A DNA stretch of 64,000 nt from Argyresthia goedartella (lineage: Eukaryota; Arthropoda; Insecta; Lepidoptera; Argyresthiidae), in contig OX463820.1 of assembly GCA_949825045.1 (NCBI GenBank), positions 6,460,501-6,524,500 on the forward strand. Reading direction: 5' to 3'. Positions 31,820-41,404 of the stretch are shown piece after piece (position 1 is the first letter of the stretch; every line of letters starts with the position of its first letter). The notes under the pieces were generated by a model. The model did not search any database and was not told the origin of the DNA. It saw nothing but the letters and a program-made list of their open reading frames with translations. Position numbers and translations under genes: made by a program.

Positions 31820-33733
31820 ATGTCGTTATCTGAAATACAGAAGGGTGTTTCTAAGGAACTCAGATGGTTTTCCTCCGCACACGGTCTGATAGACCGTTTA
31901 GATAGGCATGATGTGGTATTGGAGCGGTCTATGGACGTTAAGGAACGTTACAATAGGGTGCTCGAATTGTCCGCGCAGGCGGAATCAGTTGATGGTTGCG
32001 CACCTGACAGGCTGTCACGGTTGCTAGGGGATGTCGACCAATGTATGGAGATGGCAGCTGCTATCACGCAGAAGGCTGCGGACATACGTAGACAGCGCGA
32101 GTCCAGCCATGGTGGTGACATTGAAGCACCTCTGCCGCTTCAGGGTTCAGGGTCCAGGTTACCGGCCATAACTATGCCTACTTTTGACGGAGTGTCCTGT
32201 GAATGGATGAGCTTCATCAATCTGTTCGACAGTTTGGTGCACATGCGATCGGACATTACCAAGTCTGTCAAGATGGCTCAGCTGGTGGCAGCATTGAGGG
32301 GTGAGCCTAGGGAGCTGGTCGCTCATTTGACAGTTACGGAGGGTAACTATGAAACGGCCAGACAATTGTTGGTCAGACGTTACCATAACAAACGGAGGTT
32401 GGCCGATGCCCAACTGAACCGTTTGTTTAGTATCCCGGTTGTGAACAAGGTCGGGGCCATACAGACGGAGGTTTTGAACCCATTGTTGTCCGTCACCAAG
32501 GCTCTAGAGAATCTTGGACTTCCGGTTGGTGAATGGTCGTACCTACTGCTGTACATTGTACTTTCCCGCCTACCCGCTGACGTGCAGACTCGTTTCGAAC
32601 AGTCTCACGGGAGGTCGGCCGAGGACCTGCCCGCCTTCTCCGACTTGGTCGGATTCTTGGAAGAGGAGGCTCGACGGGCAGAGAATTTGGGGTTGACGGT
32701 CACCCATCCTTCGGAGCCACAGAGAGCTGCCGGGAGCGCTGTGAGTAGGGGCCCTCCGACGAGGAAGGACCGCACCAACCGGCAGTCGTATGGGACTGTG
32801 AGTGCATTGACCCCACATAGTGAGACCTGCCCATGTTGTAGGCAGATTGGCCATGCTGTGGCCAATTGCAATAAGTTCGGGGAACTTAGGGTTGAGGGAC
32901 GGCGCCGGATGGCCAAGCAGCGGAGCTGGTGTTTCCTGTGCCTCGGGCCACACATGGCTAGGGACTGCACGCGCACAAAAATGTGCGGATATTGTGGTGG
33001 GGCCCACAACAATCTGTTGTGCATGAACCGGTCCGGCCAACAGCCTCCACAGGGCCGTATCCAGGGTGACACGGCATGGGGCCCTGAGAATTCGTTTGCG
33101 ACTCGGAGCGCAACTCAGGGGCCAACGTCCCCACGTCCACAGGGCCGTACCCAGGGTGACACGGCATGGGGCCCTGAGAATTCGTTTGCGACTCGGAGCG
33201 CAACTCAGGGGCCAATGTCCCCACGTGCACAGGGCGGTACTAGGGTGCAGGGCCGCACTCAGGGTCATCACATGGGGGGCCCTGAGTTTTCGGTTGCGAC
33301 TCAGCATCCGACTCAGCGGGCAATGGGGCCACAAGCACGCAGCCACCCAGGGGTGCAGGGCCGCACTCAGGGTCATCACATGGGGGGCCCTGAGTTTTCG
33401 GTTGCGACTCAGCATCCGACTCAGCGGGACATTGGGTATGTTGAGCAGGCCGTAACGGGCGGGTGGCATGGGACACCTTCGAGCTATGCGGATGCGGTTC
33501 GGACGCCGCCTCAGTTGTCGCCCCGCTCGTCGCCTCGTCCTCGTCGGTCGCATGTGATGTCCCCCCCGCTCATGGAGCGGCCACGGTTGAATTCACGCCC
33601 ACCCCCCTTCGGGGGGCGTCGTAGGGTGGCAATGGAACCGGCGCGTGGGCCATTTGTACAATGGGACCCTCTGGCGTATAGCTGCCTACCTGATCGGTTA
33701 CAGGCACAGTGGGGCCCCGGGGGCCCTCGCTAG
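31820..33733 (+). CDS. BEL-2 Gag (intact, 637 residues)
   Basis: This is the only long retroelement ORF here without a visible lesion. ATG 31820 gives MSLSEIQKGVSKELRWFSSA. A capsid-like region spans ~100-280; the zinc-knuckle block is ~335-400 (CPCCRQIGHAVANC, CFLCLGPHMARDC, MCGYCGGAHNNLLC). A Gln/Gly/Pro-rich tandem-repeat linker covers ~405-545 and a Pro-rich C-terminus ends LQAQWGPGGPR. Gag packages element RNA in virus-like particles. A TAG stop separates it from pol, which continues in the +2 frame starting ~40 bp downstream. Compared with BEL-1 it keeps Cys where BEL-1 has a stop, and has a 36-residue duplication. Confidence 0.88.
   Translation: MSLSEIQKGVSKELRWFSSAHGLIDRLDRHDVVLERSMDVKERYNRVLELSAQAESVDGCAPDRLSRLLGDVDQCMEMAAAITQKAADIRRQRESSHGGDIEAPLPLQGSGSRLPAITMPTFDGVSCEWMSFINLFDSLVHMRSDITKSVKMAQLVAALRGEPRELVAHLTVTEGNYETARQLLVRRYHNKRRLADAQLNRLFSIPVVNKVGAIQTEVLNPLLSVTKALENLGLPVGEWSYLLLYIVLSRLPADVQTRFEQSHGRSAEDLPAFSDLVGFLEEEARRAENLGLTVTHPSEPQRAAGSAVSRGPPTRKDRTNRQSYGTVSALTPHSETCPCCRQIGHAVANCNKFGELRVEGRRRMAKQRSWCFLCLGPHMARDCTRTKMCGYCGGAHNNLLCMNRSGQQPPQGRIQGDTAWGPENSFATRSATQGPTSPRPQGRTQGDTAWGPENSFATRSATQGPMSPRAQGGTRVQGRTQGHHMGGPEFSVATQHPTQRAMGPQARSHPGVQGRTQGHHMGGPEFSVATQHPTQRDIGYVEQAVTGGWHGTPSSYADAVRTPPQLSPRSSPRPRRSHVMSPPLMERPRLNSRPPPFGGRRRVAMEPARGPFVQWDPLAYSCLPDRLQAQWGPGGPR
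33050..33440 (+). repeat. In-frame minisatellites in BEL-2 gag (90-bp and 108-bp units)
   Basis: Two 90-bp units begin at about 33050 and 33140. A second array follows with units starting at about 33246 and 33354 (GTGCAGGGCCGCACTCAGGG), period 108 bp. BEL-1 has only one unit of the second type. Both periods are multiples of three. Confidence 0.88.
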
Positions 33734-33742
33734 GAATTTGCG

Positions 33743-35377
33743 GCCCAACAATTTGTTGCCCCCCAACCGGAGACGGTGGTGTTACCGATCGCCTCTGTGC
33801 TTGTTTGGGATTTGGCGGGCAACCCAACATACGTTCGCGCCCTATTAGATTCTGGAGCTCAGGGCTGCATTGTATCGAATGATTTAGCAAAATGGTTGGG
33901 CCTCAATATAAATAATGTATCGCTGCCGAGGAAATTGGTCCCTGCTGGGGATTACAGGGCAACCCTTCACGGGTTTTGTGATGCCTCTGAACGAGGGTTT
34001 GCGGCAGCGGTTTATTTGCGAACCGTCACCTCCACCGGGGAGGTCGACGTGCGTTTGGTTTTGGCAAAAAGCAAGGTAGCGCCTATTCGGACAAGGATGA
34101 CAATTCCAAAACTGGAACTGTCCGGGGCTGCTCTTTTGACCAAACTTTTGAATCACACTCTAACAGTGTTGCGTGGGTCAGTGGTTTTGGAGGATACGGT
34201 GTACGCGTGGACGGACAGCCAGATTGTTTTGTGCTGGCTGAAGGCTTCGGTCCATAACTTAGAGGTTTTTGTTGCGAACCGTGTCTCCCAGATTGTGTCG
34301 TCTGAGGTCCCACTGACCTGGAGGCATGTACCAGGAGAATTGAACCCGTCTGATTGTGCATCCAGGGGATGTCGGGCTCCTGAACTCGTTAGACACCATT
34401 TGTGGTGGGGACGACCCTGGCTTGCCAGGAGAGAATCGGACTGGCCCCACAGCCATGTAGTAGTATCTTCGGATCATGGCCCCAGAGCGGCCGTGCATGT
34501 TACCCAGAAGGCTGAGGACCCTGACGCCGGGTTTCTGCTGGACCGGTATAGCTCATGTGTGTTTGTTTGTTTATCCACCAAGGCGGTACATCTCGAGCTC
34601 GTTGCTGATCTCTCGACAGAGGCTTTCATTGCTTGTTTGGATAGGTTTGTTTCTCGAAGGGGACTTCCAACTTTGATCCGCTCTGATAACGGCACTAACT
34701 ACGTCGGTGCGGAACGATACTTACGAGAGATAGACAACTTTTTGAATGTAAATAAAGTGGATATTGGAACGGCCCTCTCCCGTCGGGGTATACAGTGGAA
34801 CTTCAGCCCACCGAGTTGCCCCCACTGGGGTGGGATTTTTGAGGCCGTAGTTAAGTCAGCTAAGACGCACTTGGGGCGTATAGTAGATCAGACCGCGCTG
34901 ACTTTTGAGGAGCTCGCGACATTGTTTTGTAAGATCGAGGCCGTTCTCAATTCGCGACCGTTGTGTCCGCTCAGCTCGGATCCAAATGACCTGGAGGCTC
35001 TGACCCCAGGCCATTTCTTGATAGGACAGCCACTTAACGCGTTGCCCGAGCACCCCTTCGAGGGAGTGAAATTGTATCGGTTGTCAAGGTATCAGATGTT
35101 GCAGCAGTTTACTCAGAATTTCTGGAAGCGTTGGTCGCTCGAGTATCTGCATATCTTACAACAGCGCCTTAAGTGGACTGACAAAACCAGCCCCCCTAGT
35201 GTTGGTGACCTCGTTCTGGTTAAGGATGCTAACCTACCGCCACTACGTTGGCGCAGGGGGCGCATTGTTAACTTGTTCCCTGGCAAGGACGGGACCCCCC
35301 GGTCTGCGGAGGTTCTAGTAGGAGGCTCGGTTCTAAAACGAGCGGTAGCAACGTTGTATCGGCTGCCCGTAGATTAG
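33743..35377 (+). pseudogene. BEL-2 Pol with two large in-frame deletions
   Basis: The frame is open throughout, but domains are missing. After the protease start (ALLDSGAQGCIVSNDLAKWLGL) it jumps at about 33907 directly into RNase H (NNVSLPRKLVPAGDYRATLH), dropping about 1.6 kb with the rest of protease and all of RT. RNase H motifs are present (FCDASERG, KLELSGAALL, WTDSQIVLCWL). At about 34554, DRYSS is fused to CVFVCLSTKAVHLE, dropping about 0.6 kb with the HHCC finger and the first integrase Asp (GTDFAGPF in BEL-1). The remaining integrase has RSDNGTNYVG and GGIFEAVVKS, and the C-terminal domain is intact. No polymerase activity is possible. Confidence 0.92.
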
Positions 35378-35409
35378 GGGACAGGTGGGTGCCTGTCCGG
35401 GCGGGTGAT

Positions 35410-35954
35410 TGTTCGATTCCAAATCGATATTCGATCGATGGTTTCGGAACGGCCATTTTGAATTTGACGTTGCTGCCAACCTTGCAGTTTTTTTTTGACA
35501 ACTGACAGACGAAAAGCCCTCGCAATGTAACGCGTATTGATTAGGGTATTGAATTTAAATCGCAAGCCATCTGGAATGTATTCGGGTTCCCCTCAGGATT
35601 GTCTATATAGCTGAGTGTGTTGTGGTTCCCTGAACCAGATAAAGTTCGCATTTACGTGGCCGATTGGTTATTCCCACGTAACATAACCTGTGTTGGAACA
35701 CTGTGCTCGTCGAAGCTGGCCTGCCAGTCATACCTGGTTGGCTGAAGAACCTGTCTACCAAGAAGAGCCTAGGGTGCACCCGGGCCTTGAGAGACAGGAA
35801 GTTGACGGGACCGAAGCACAGACCAGGTTAGATCGACTCCATAAGTATTAGCTCGGTGAATCGCCGACGTTCACACTTCTTGGCATCTGATCGCTACGCT
35901 ACCTCGTAGCTGATGGGCCCCTGCGAGGTCATTAGGTGCCGAGAAGCCTGAACA
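35410..35954 (+). repeat. BEL-2 3' LTR
   Basis: 545 bp; it matches the 5' LTR apart from two substitutions and loss of 3 bp (GCA within CCTTGCAGAGAG). TSD ACAGT follows at 35955-35959. Confidence 0.93.
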
Positions 35955-35959
35955 ACAGT

Positions 35960-36345
35960 GCTAGACAAAATTAACAAACTTGTATACCTTATAGACATTG
36001 CTATACCCAACACTCACAATCTTAACAGCACGCAAGCTACAAAGATAGCTAAATACAATCATCTTTCAATAGAGATCCAGGCTCAATGGTGGGTAAAGAC
36101 AGGCAAAACAGTACCCATTATAATATCTACAACCGGTATCAGCCCCAAATCATTACACTCGTACTTAAAAACAATACATCTACATCCATCAACATATACA
36201 CTACTGCAAAAGGCCGCATTTAAAGACTTGCAGGAACGTCCGCAAATTCATGGGAAATTCATCTTAATCATTCATGCATCACTATGCACTTGGCTTAGAC
36301 CCGTGCCGTAAAATAACCTCCTATGAATAGGAGAGAAAAAGAAAG
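35960..36345 (+). pseudogene. Dong copy 2: restriction-like endonuclease C-terminus and 3' UTR
   Basis: It continues the endonuclease interrupted at 30655. The open frame 35958-36311 reads LDKINKLVYLIDIAIPNTHN, the Asp-bearing second half of the PD-(D/E)xK site, then IAKYNHLSIEIQAQWWVK and PIIISTTGISPKSLHSYLK. This segment is open with no stop, ending LCTWLRPVP. A 3' UTR of only about 35 bp follows before the TAA tail, matching copy 1 (CTTGGCTACGGCCAGGACT...). Confidence 0.8.
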
Positions 36346-36360
36346 AAATAATAATAATAA
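36346..36360 (+). repeat. TAA-type tail ending Dong copy 2
   Basis: Four to five AAT/TAA units. The adjoining GTATTTATTCC reads on the minus strand GGAATAAATAC, a polyadenylation-signal-like end of the neighbouring LINE. The repeat may therefore combine the tails of both elements. Confidence 0.75.
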
Positions 36361-37172
36361 GTATTTATTCCAGAAAAAATTAAAAAAACCCATATAACTC
36401 ATAACCTAGCACACATAAAAGATAATTTAGAAACAATCAGTCTTATTCTGAGATTTATAATAATTTGCATGTAGGCAAAAGGCCGTTGTAGTTCAGCCCA
36501 CTGTCGTGAGCCACGAGCGCGCAGCGCACACGACGGTATTGGTGGAGGCGCGCAGGCGCTCGGCGGCGCCGGGCGTCACATGACGCATGGGTCTGTCCCA
36601 CCCGGGCGGGCGCACCGACGCGAACATCTCCGATGCGCTACACTAGAGCGGCAGGCGGTTCAGGGCTCTCCAACCGTTGTTATATTGAACCCGTAGTCGG
36701 CTGTACTCTCGTTTGGTGTAGTTACACCACAACTCGGCAGTGTATATGGTGGTGCAGTAGGCAGTGAATAGTGCACGATTCACATCTTCGCTGCAGCGGT
36801 GAAAGCGTCGGGCCAGCATGTTCGCCTTGACACAAAGTGCTCGACGTTGTCTCTCAATGTCCCTGTCGTCTTTTAGATCCGAGTCTATTATATCCGTATA
36901 TGGCCGAGGTATTTGGTCTCCTCCACGCGAGTGAGTACCTTGGTGATTGAGAAGTAAAGGAGGGATCTCGGTAGGCGTGTTTTTAGATTTGAAAACCATG
37001 AATACGGATTTGATATATACCATGTTGTTCTGTTGGGCATATCTTCACAAATAGCCAAAAGACGACGCATCGCAGAAACGGAGGGGGCGACCAAAGAAGA
37101 AGAAGAAGAGGAAGAAGACGACGTCGAAGAAGAAGAAGTAGAAGGAGTAGAACTAGAAGAAGAAGAAGGCAA
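36361..37172 (-). pseudogene. 3' part of an older minus-strand LINE
   Basis: The minus-strand frame 36643-37023 resembles the region after RT in a LINE ORF2 (SDLKDDRDIERQRRALCVK, LARRFHRCSEDVNRALFTAY, GWRALNRLPL). Upstream residues around 36990-37060 (MVYIKSVFMVFKSKN, CPTEQHG-like) are probably part of the same palm/thumb region in other frames. Toward 36361 lies GC-rich sequence and the 3' end with AATAAA (minus strand). It is 5'-truncated and decayed; the clade is not assigned. Its TTA-rich tail hosts Dong copy 2. Confidence 0.65.
37092..37169 (+). repeat. GAA-rich purine tract
   Basis: Near-continuous GAA/AGA triplets over about 78 bp. One plus-strand frame would encode an acidic Glu tail ending in a stop (TAG about 37168-37170), but no credible gene body precedes it, so I treat it as a simple repeat. 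Confidence 0.6.
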
Positions 37173-38198
37173 ATAGACGACTATTTGGTGAAGTCAGACC
37201 AGAAACCTTGTGTTTGCTTCATTTGCTTTTTAATAACTTGGACGTAGTGTTTGGCTTGCAATACTGAGCGAGGTTGCCATTTATATTTATTACCCACTCT
37301 GTTTTCAAATACGTCAATTTTGGTTAGGCCTTGTATTCCGAGGCCTTATATACTCATGGGGCGATGATCTGTCCAGGTGACGCTGTAGTCTATGTTCATA
37401 GATTGTATAGATCTACTTAATGTCCCAGTGGTAACGTGTGCGCGTCGCTAACGTACGTGTATGAATCAGGTGGTACAATACAATTAAAATCAGTTAAAGA
37501 TTCGGCTTTTCTCAGATATCATCGCCTAAATCCGGAGACGGAAATGACACGAAATACATTACCACGTTTTCTTTTAGGTAGCATTCAATTTAAAGTATCA
37601 TAAACGCAATTTAAAAAATATATTATACAGAAGCGACATGAATTTGCGTAATTCAACGCCACAAAGAACACTCAATTCGACGTGAAAGTTTTTTTGTATG
37701 TATGTTATAAGATTTCTAGAAGACACGTGAATCGATTTACAAAATTATTTTTGTATTTGATAGGGTACACTTCCGAGATGGTCCCATGTATAGATGTTAT
37801 AGATGTTATTAATGTAGTGAGAACATTTAGTGACTGAACTGAAACGAAGTTTTGTTGCTCTCTTTGAATTATTGACAGCCCCCATTAAAAAGAAAAGAAA
37901 AGTACGATTATAACCTCCAAATATTCGGGTTTGATTTCTCCACAAAGAAGAAGCCTAGAGCTACCGTTAATCAATAAAGATTTAGTGACTGAGAACCACT
38001 GCTTTCCTTTTACTCCTAGTGTCACCGTTTAGAAGCAAAATTAATTTTAGTTCCTGGAACATCAGGTCGTTTGGCCAGTGTGATTTTCATAAATAAGGAC
38101 CTGAGAAAGAGAAAGAGAGTGAGAACATTTAGTGACTGCACTGTAACGAAGGGTCGTTGCTCTCTTTGAATTAGTGACAGCCCCATTAGAGAATAAAC
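37173..38198. other. Unassigned sequence with a pair of 70-bp direct repeats
   Basis: No convincing ORF or RNA gene. Bases 37817-37887 and 38119-38188 are diverged direct repeats (GTGAGAACATTTAGTGACTG..., TTGCTCTCTTTGAATTA.TGACAGCC), about 300 bp apart. The interval contains several AT-rich stretches. It could be old element sequence or host intergenic DNA. It ends with the AAAC target of the solo LTR (38195-38198). Confidence 0.55.
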
Positions 38199-40413
38199 TG
38201 TAGCGGGCCCAGGGCAAAAGGTCGTAGCCGCCGCTAACAGTAGCTATGATCGTCTATTCTATCTATCCCAAAATGAGAGGACCCGATTCAGCTGTAAGAT
38301 TTGTAAGTAAGAATGATAAGTCTGAATTTCTCGTTCATCGAGAAATCTGTTAGGCGTACAATAGTCGAACGAAGCTTGGTTCGGAAAGTTACAGTTTCAA
38401 GTTAGACAGAGAAAGCATATATGTCCGCGAGCCGGTAATTCGCATCAGTCAGCGGTGTATTGCGCCAAAACGATCGTTGTTATATTTTATGTGATGGCAC
38501 CATCTGGTTTTTGTATATATGAGCGCATTGGAACATCTTTTGTTGTAATTTTAGTTTTAGTTTTAGTGATCGATCACAGTTATAGTATAGATATCCGTCG
38601 TAGTTTTACGACGTGAGTACTCAATTATATTTCATGTGCTCGCTCGTAGCGGCTTGTGGTGGTTCCAATTATATATTTTGTTCACGGCAATAACGATCCG
38701 AAAAGACCGGTTTACACAATTGCGATTTGAGTTCCGAAATGGGTTCTGAACTAGCGGTTACCTCAAAAGGTCCGTAACGTTTTGAAACCTTCAACTCTGC
38801 GCAATTTGAGCTGGATGTTATCGAAACGCAAGCATTATTGTTTTAGGATATCTAACCCACACCATAGCGAAGTGCATAATTCGATAAATACCGAACTATG
38901 AATTCCACTAGCCGCAGCACGTCCTGGGCTGAGCCAAATCATATATACCGACTCAACTTACACATTAGATATCCAGCGAAATTTACATTTAATTTAAAAA
39001 TGCAACTTGAATCCAATCTGACCCAAGGCAATGCAAAACACCTACCCGGACCTAAACAATGAACTTTAGACTGTAAATTGATCTCTTCGCGCGTCCCCGA
39101 TAACACTCAAATGTCAAAATATCAACAGAATATATTATCTGTGTTGACACCGGTTTAACTTTGTTCTGAATTTGTTATTTCCATCCGCGGAACCTCACCG
39201 ATCAAACAGTCTCCCTATGCCCTGCCAACCTAGGTTTAGCCGCAACTAAACTCCTGTCTAGCCTAGTCTAAAACCTAGTGTTATACCACGTCCATTATCG
39301 ACACCACTCGAAAATGGTTGAGTTTGATTTGAATGTGCTTGAATGTTTAACGACTGTGTGTGTGGGAATTTCAAAGCTCGCTAGTCGAAGGAATGAGGAG
39401 AGGATTAGCCCGCGAATATCCTAAGAGCCAATCCAGGAACCCTATGGTGAAGGAAAAAGGAATTTAGGGTCGCTCCAAGCCCAGACTCAGACTCAGATAC
39501 ATTGACTTAAAAGTTCTTTCCTAACGACCCAAGGATAGTTTTGGAATTAGGGGTAGGTTGATATAAAGGTTAGGAACCGAGGTATATCTCGGCGCTTCAG
39601 ACACTCACGAAAACCCACTGAAACTTCGCAGTCACAAATTCGTATAGTTCTGACGCGTAACACGGCAGACAAAAACTGTTTAGAACTCGTGAAGACGACT
39701 GTCACAGAGGCTAGACGCAGAGACTGAATGAATTCCCCTCCCACGCTCTGGTATTTATATGCCCCACATGCGTCCTTTGCAAATACGCTCTGCCCAAGCG
39801 AAGCTTCTTATCACTAACTACACAGGGTCCAATTTCAACCATGCCATGCAGATCCGCCGTTCTACAAATTGTGTGTACGCATATTCACTATGATCAACCG
39901 TAGGTTATCACTCAAATCATTTGGTACTGCCGATACACAGAATCTGTTGATCGCTGACCAATAAAAGCTTGTTGCGATTAATTAAGCATTTCCCGACCAC
40001 TAGCTGCGCGTAGCAAAAGACCACTAGAATGATATTCAATCCAGAGGTGTCAGACCCTCCATATCATACCTCAATCGCAATTGTATATTTGCAATCAACA
40101 TAATAGCTTTCTCCGTTCCATAATAACCTTTCATTATTTAGTTATTCATAATTTTATTCAACGCGCAGCCAAATCGGCTCTGATTTCTACACATCTCGCA
40201 GGAATGCGACAAAAAAAAACTTGGCCTGAAAACTTCCACGAATCAACCCACGCATCGGCTCTGTTTTTTTTTTGCTAACTTTGCCAGTAAGCTACACAAA
40301 ACCCCCAAACGTTATCTGAACCGATTCTCGTATTCAAAACAGCGCGGCGTTGGGCTAGCCCTCTATCACGCAGAATGAAGTATCTAATGTACCGACTCTC
40401 GTGTACCATTACA
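38199..40413 (-). mobile_element. Solo LTR of the Gypsy-2 family, 2215 bp
   Basis: On the minus strand it begins TGTAATGGTACACGAGAG at 40413 and ends CCGCTACA at 38199, covering both the part kept in the Gypsy-2 5' LTR and the part kept at 1-806. A 4-bp TSD, AAAC, is at 38195-38198 and 40414-40417. With no internal sequence it is a solo LTR formed by recombination between the LTRs of a full element. It is the only full-length LTR of this family in the window and defines its unusual ~2.2 kb length. Confidence 0.93.
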
Positions 40414-40417
40414 AAAC

Positions 40418-41294
40418 GTGTAAAAGTTCGATTATAACCAAATGAATTGGAGGTCCTGGTACTAAACTAGGTCTTAACCTGTATTTTACAAGCCAGTTCA
40501 AAAATATGTTTTTTAATAAGCTTTTATTGGTTGTAAAGTACTTTTCAAGACGAACCCAACGATACCAAATACGATAGGGATGTGTCGTTTTATTACAGAG
40601 TTCCCTTGGCCACTTTCCGGCTCCATCATCAGACCCTGGGTATCGTCTAGGACCAAAGTTCTTGTCAAGACGAATCAAACTACCCCAAGCTCGATGAGGT
40701 TGCGTTGTTTAATTGAAGAGCTCCTGTGACCACCTTCGGACTCCATCATCATATCAGCTCCATGCCTCCATGTCATAAAAATATTGCATTGTCATCAGAT
40801 TTACTTACATACCTATAAAATATATATAGGTAATGCAAAATTCAGCTCAATCTGAAACAGGGAAGTGGGCCAAAAACTTGCAAGATTTGATTACAGACGG
40901 ACGGACGGGTGGATAGAAAGATAGAGCCCGAGACAAGTACAACTAAATAAAAGCCTATGAATATTTAGGCATTTTTTTGTTTCAAAATAATTTACTGTAA
41001 TATTTTGTAACCTTACAACAAAATGTAGGGATTTTTTTCCCTTAAACTGGCAACATTTTAAAGCAATGGCGTCTATTGAAATTACGTTGGATAATTTGTT
41101 TTGGTTTATGTTTAACGATAAGTCATAATGTGAATTGCAGTACTTACATGTGGAATGTGATGTTACACCTTTTGTTCTGTTTTCCTGATGAGTTGTGACA
41201 CCCATTGACCACACAAACCGTCATTTTTAATTTAAATTCTGAGAGCTGTTACTAGTAAGGGCTGACATAGAGAACTGACTGGCCGGTCAGTACC
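40418..41294. repeat. Interspersed repeat remnants, including a diverged 120-bp dimer
   Basis: Units at about 40541 and 40661 (CTT.TCAAGACGAA..., CTCCATCATCA) form a diverged dimer with period 120. Further right (40850-40950) is sequence of a type I recognise from many lepidopteran loci (GGAAGTGGGCCAAAA, CAAGATTTGATTACAGAC..., ACTAAATAAAAGCC). I cannot assign a family without a library. The ORF 40891-41214 is not credible. Confidence 0.5.
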
Positions 41295-41404
41295 ATTTAT
41301 TTATTTATTTATTTATTCAATAGTTTACAATAAGGCTTACAGTAATTATTTACCAAATTGCACTTATTGCTAGATAATTAGTAACAAAAAGCAACACTTA
41401 TCAT

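Larger units (their letters stand above)
30656..35954 (+). mobile_element. BEL-2: internally deleted BEL/Pao element
   Basis: LTRs are 30656-31203 (548 bp) and 35410-35954 (545 bp). They differ by two substitutions (near 30870/35623 and 30876/35630) and a 3-bp deletion, so the insertion is young. TSD ACAGT is at 30651-30655 and 35955-35959, in Dong copy 2. Gag is intact, but pol lacks most of the protease through RT (junction near 33907) and the segment from the RNase H end to the integrase start (junction near 34554). Such a copy could supply Gag but not replicate alone. Its insertion implies that autonomous relatives were active. Confidence 0.95.
9688..36360 (+). mobile_element. Dong/R4-like retrotransposon copy 2, interrupted by three LTR elements
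   Basis: The Dong pieces are 9688-9722, 14888-15567, 27385-30655 and 35960-36360. Between them lie BEL-3, Gypsy-1 (which contains BEL-1) and BEL-2, each with a TSD, so the pieces rejoin exactly. Without insertions the element is about 4.4 kb, a plausible full length for Dong/R4. It begins CCCCCCAAGGG directly after a TAA repeat and ends in TAA units at 36346-36360. The single ORF has an N-terminal region, RT, CCHC finger and PD-(D/E)xK endonuclease, with several stops and frameshifts, so it is inactive. Confidence 0.85.

Noticed and set aside
32570..33553. Long minus-strand open frames (327 aa here, 263 aa at 18607-19398)
   Set aside because: They are antisense shadows of the GC-rich, repeat-containing BEL gag; they follow its 90/108-bp repeats and show no domain.
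37030..37170. Acidic Glu-rich C-terminus as a host gene exon
   Set aside because: It is only a GAA simple repeat overlapping LINE remnants; no upstream coding or splice acceptor is convincing.
40891..41214. 107-aa minus-strand frame
   Set aside because: It lies in interspersed repeat DNA, has no domain and is of low complexity in parts.
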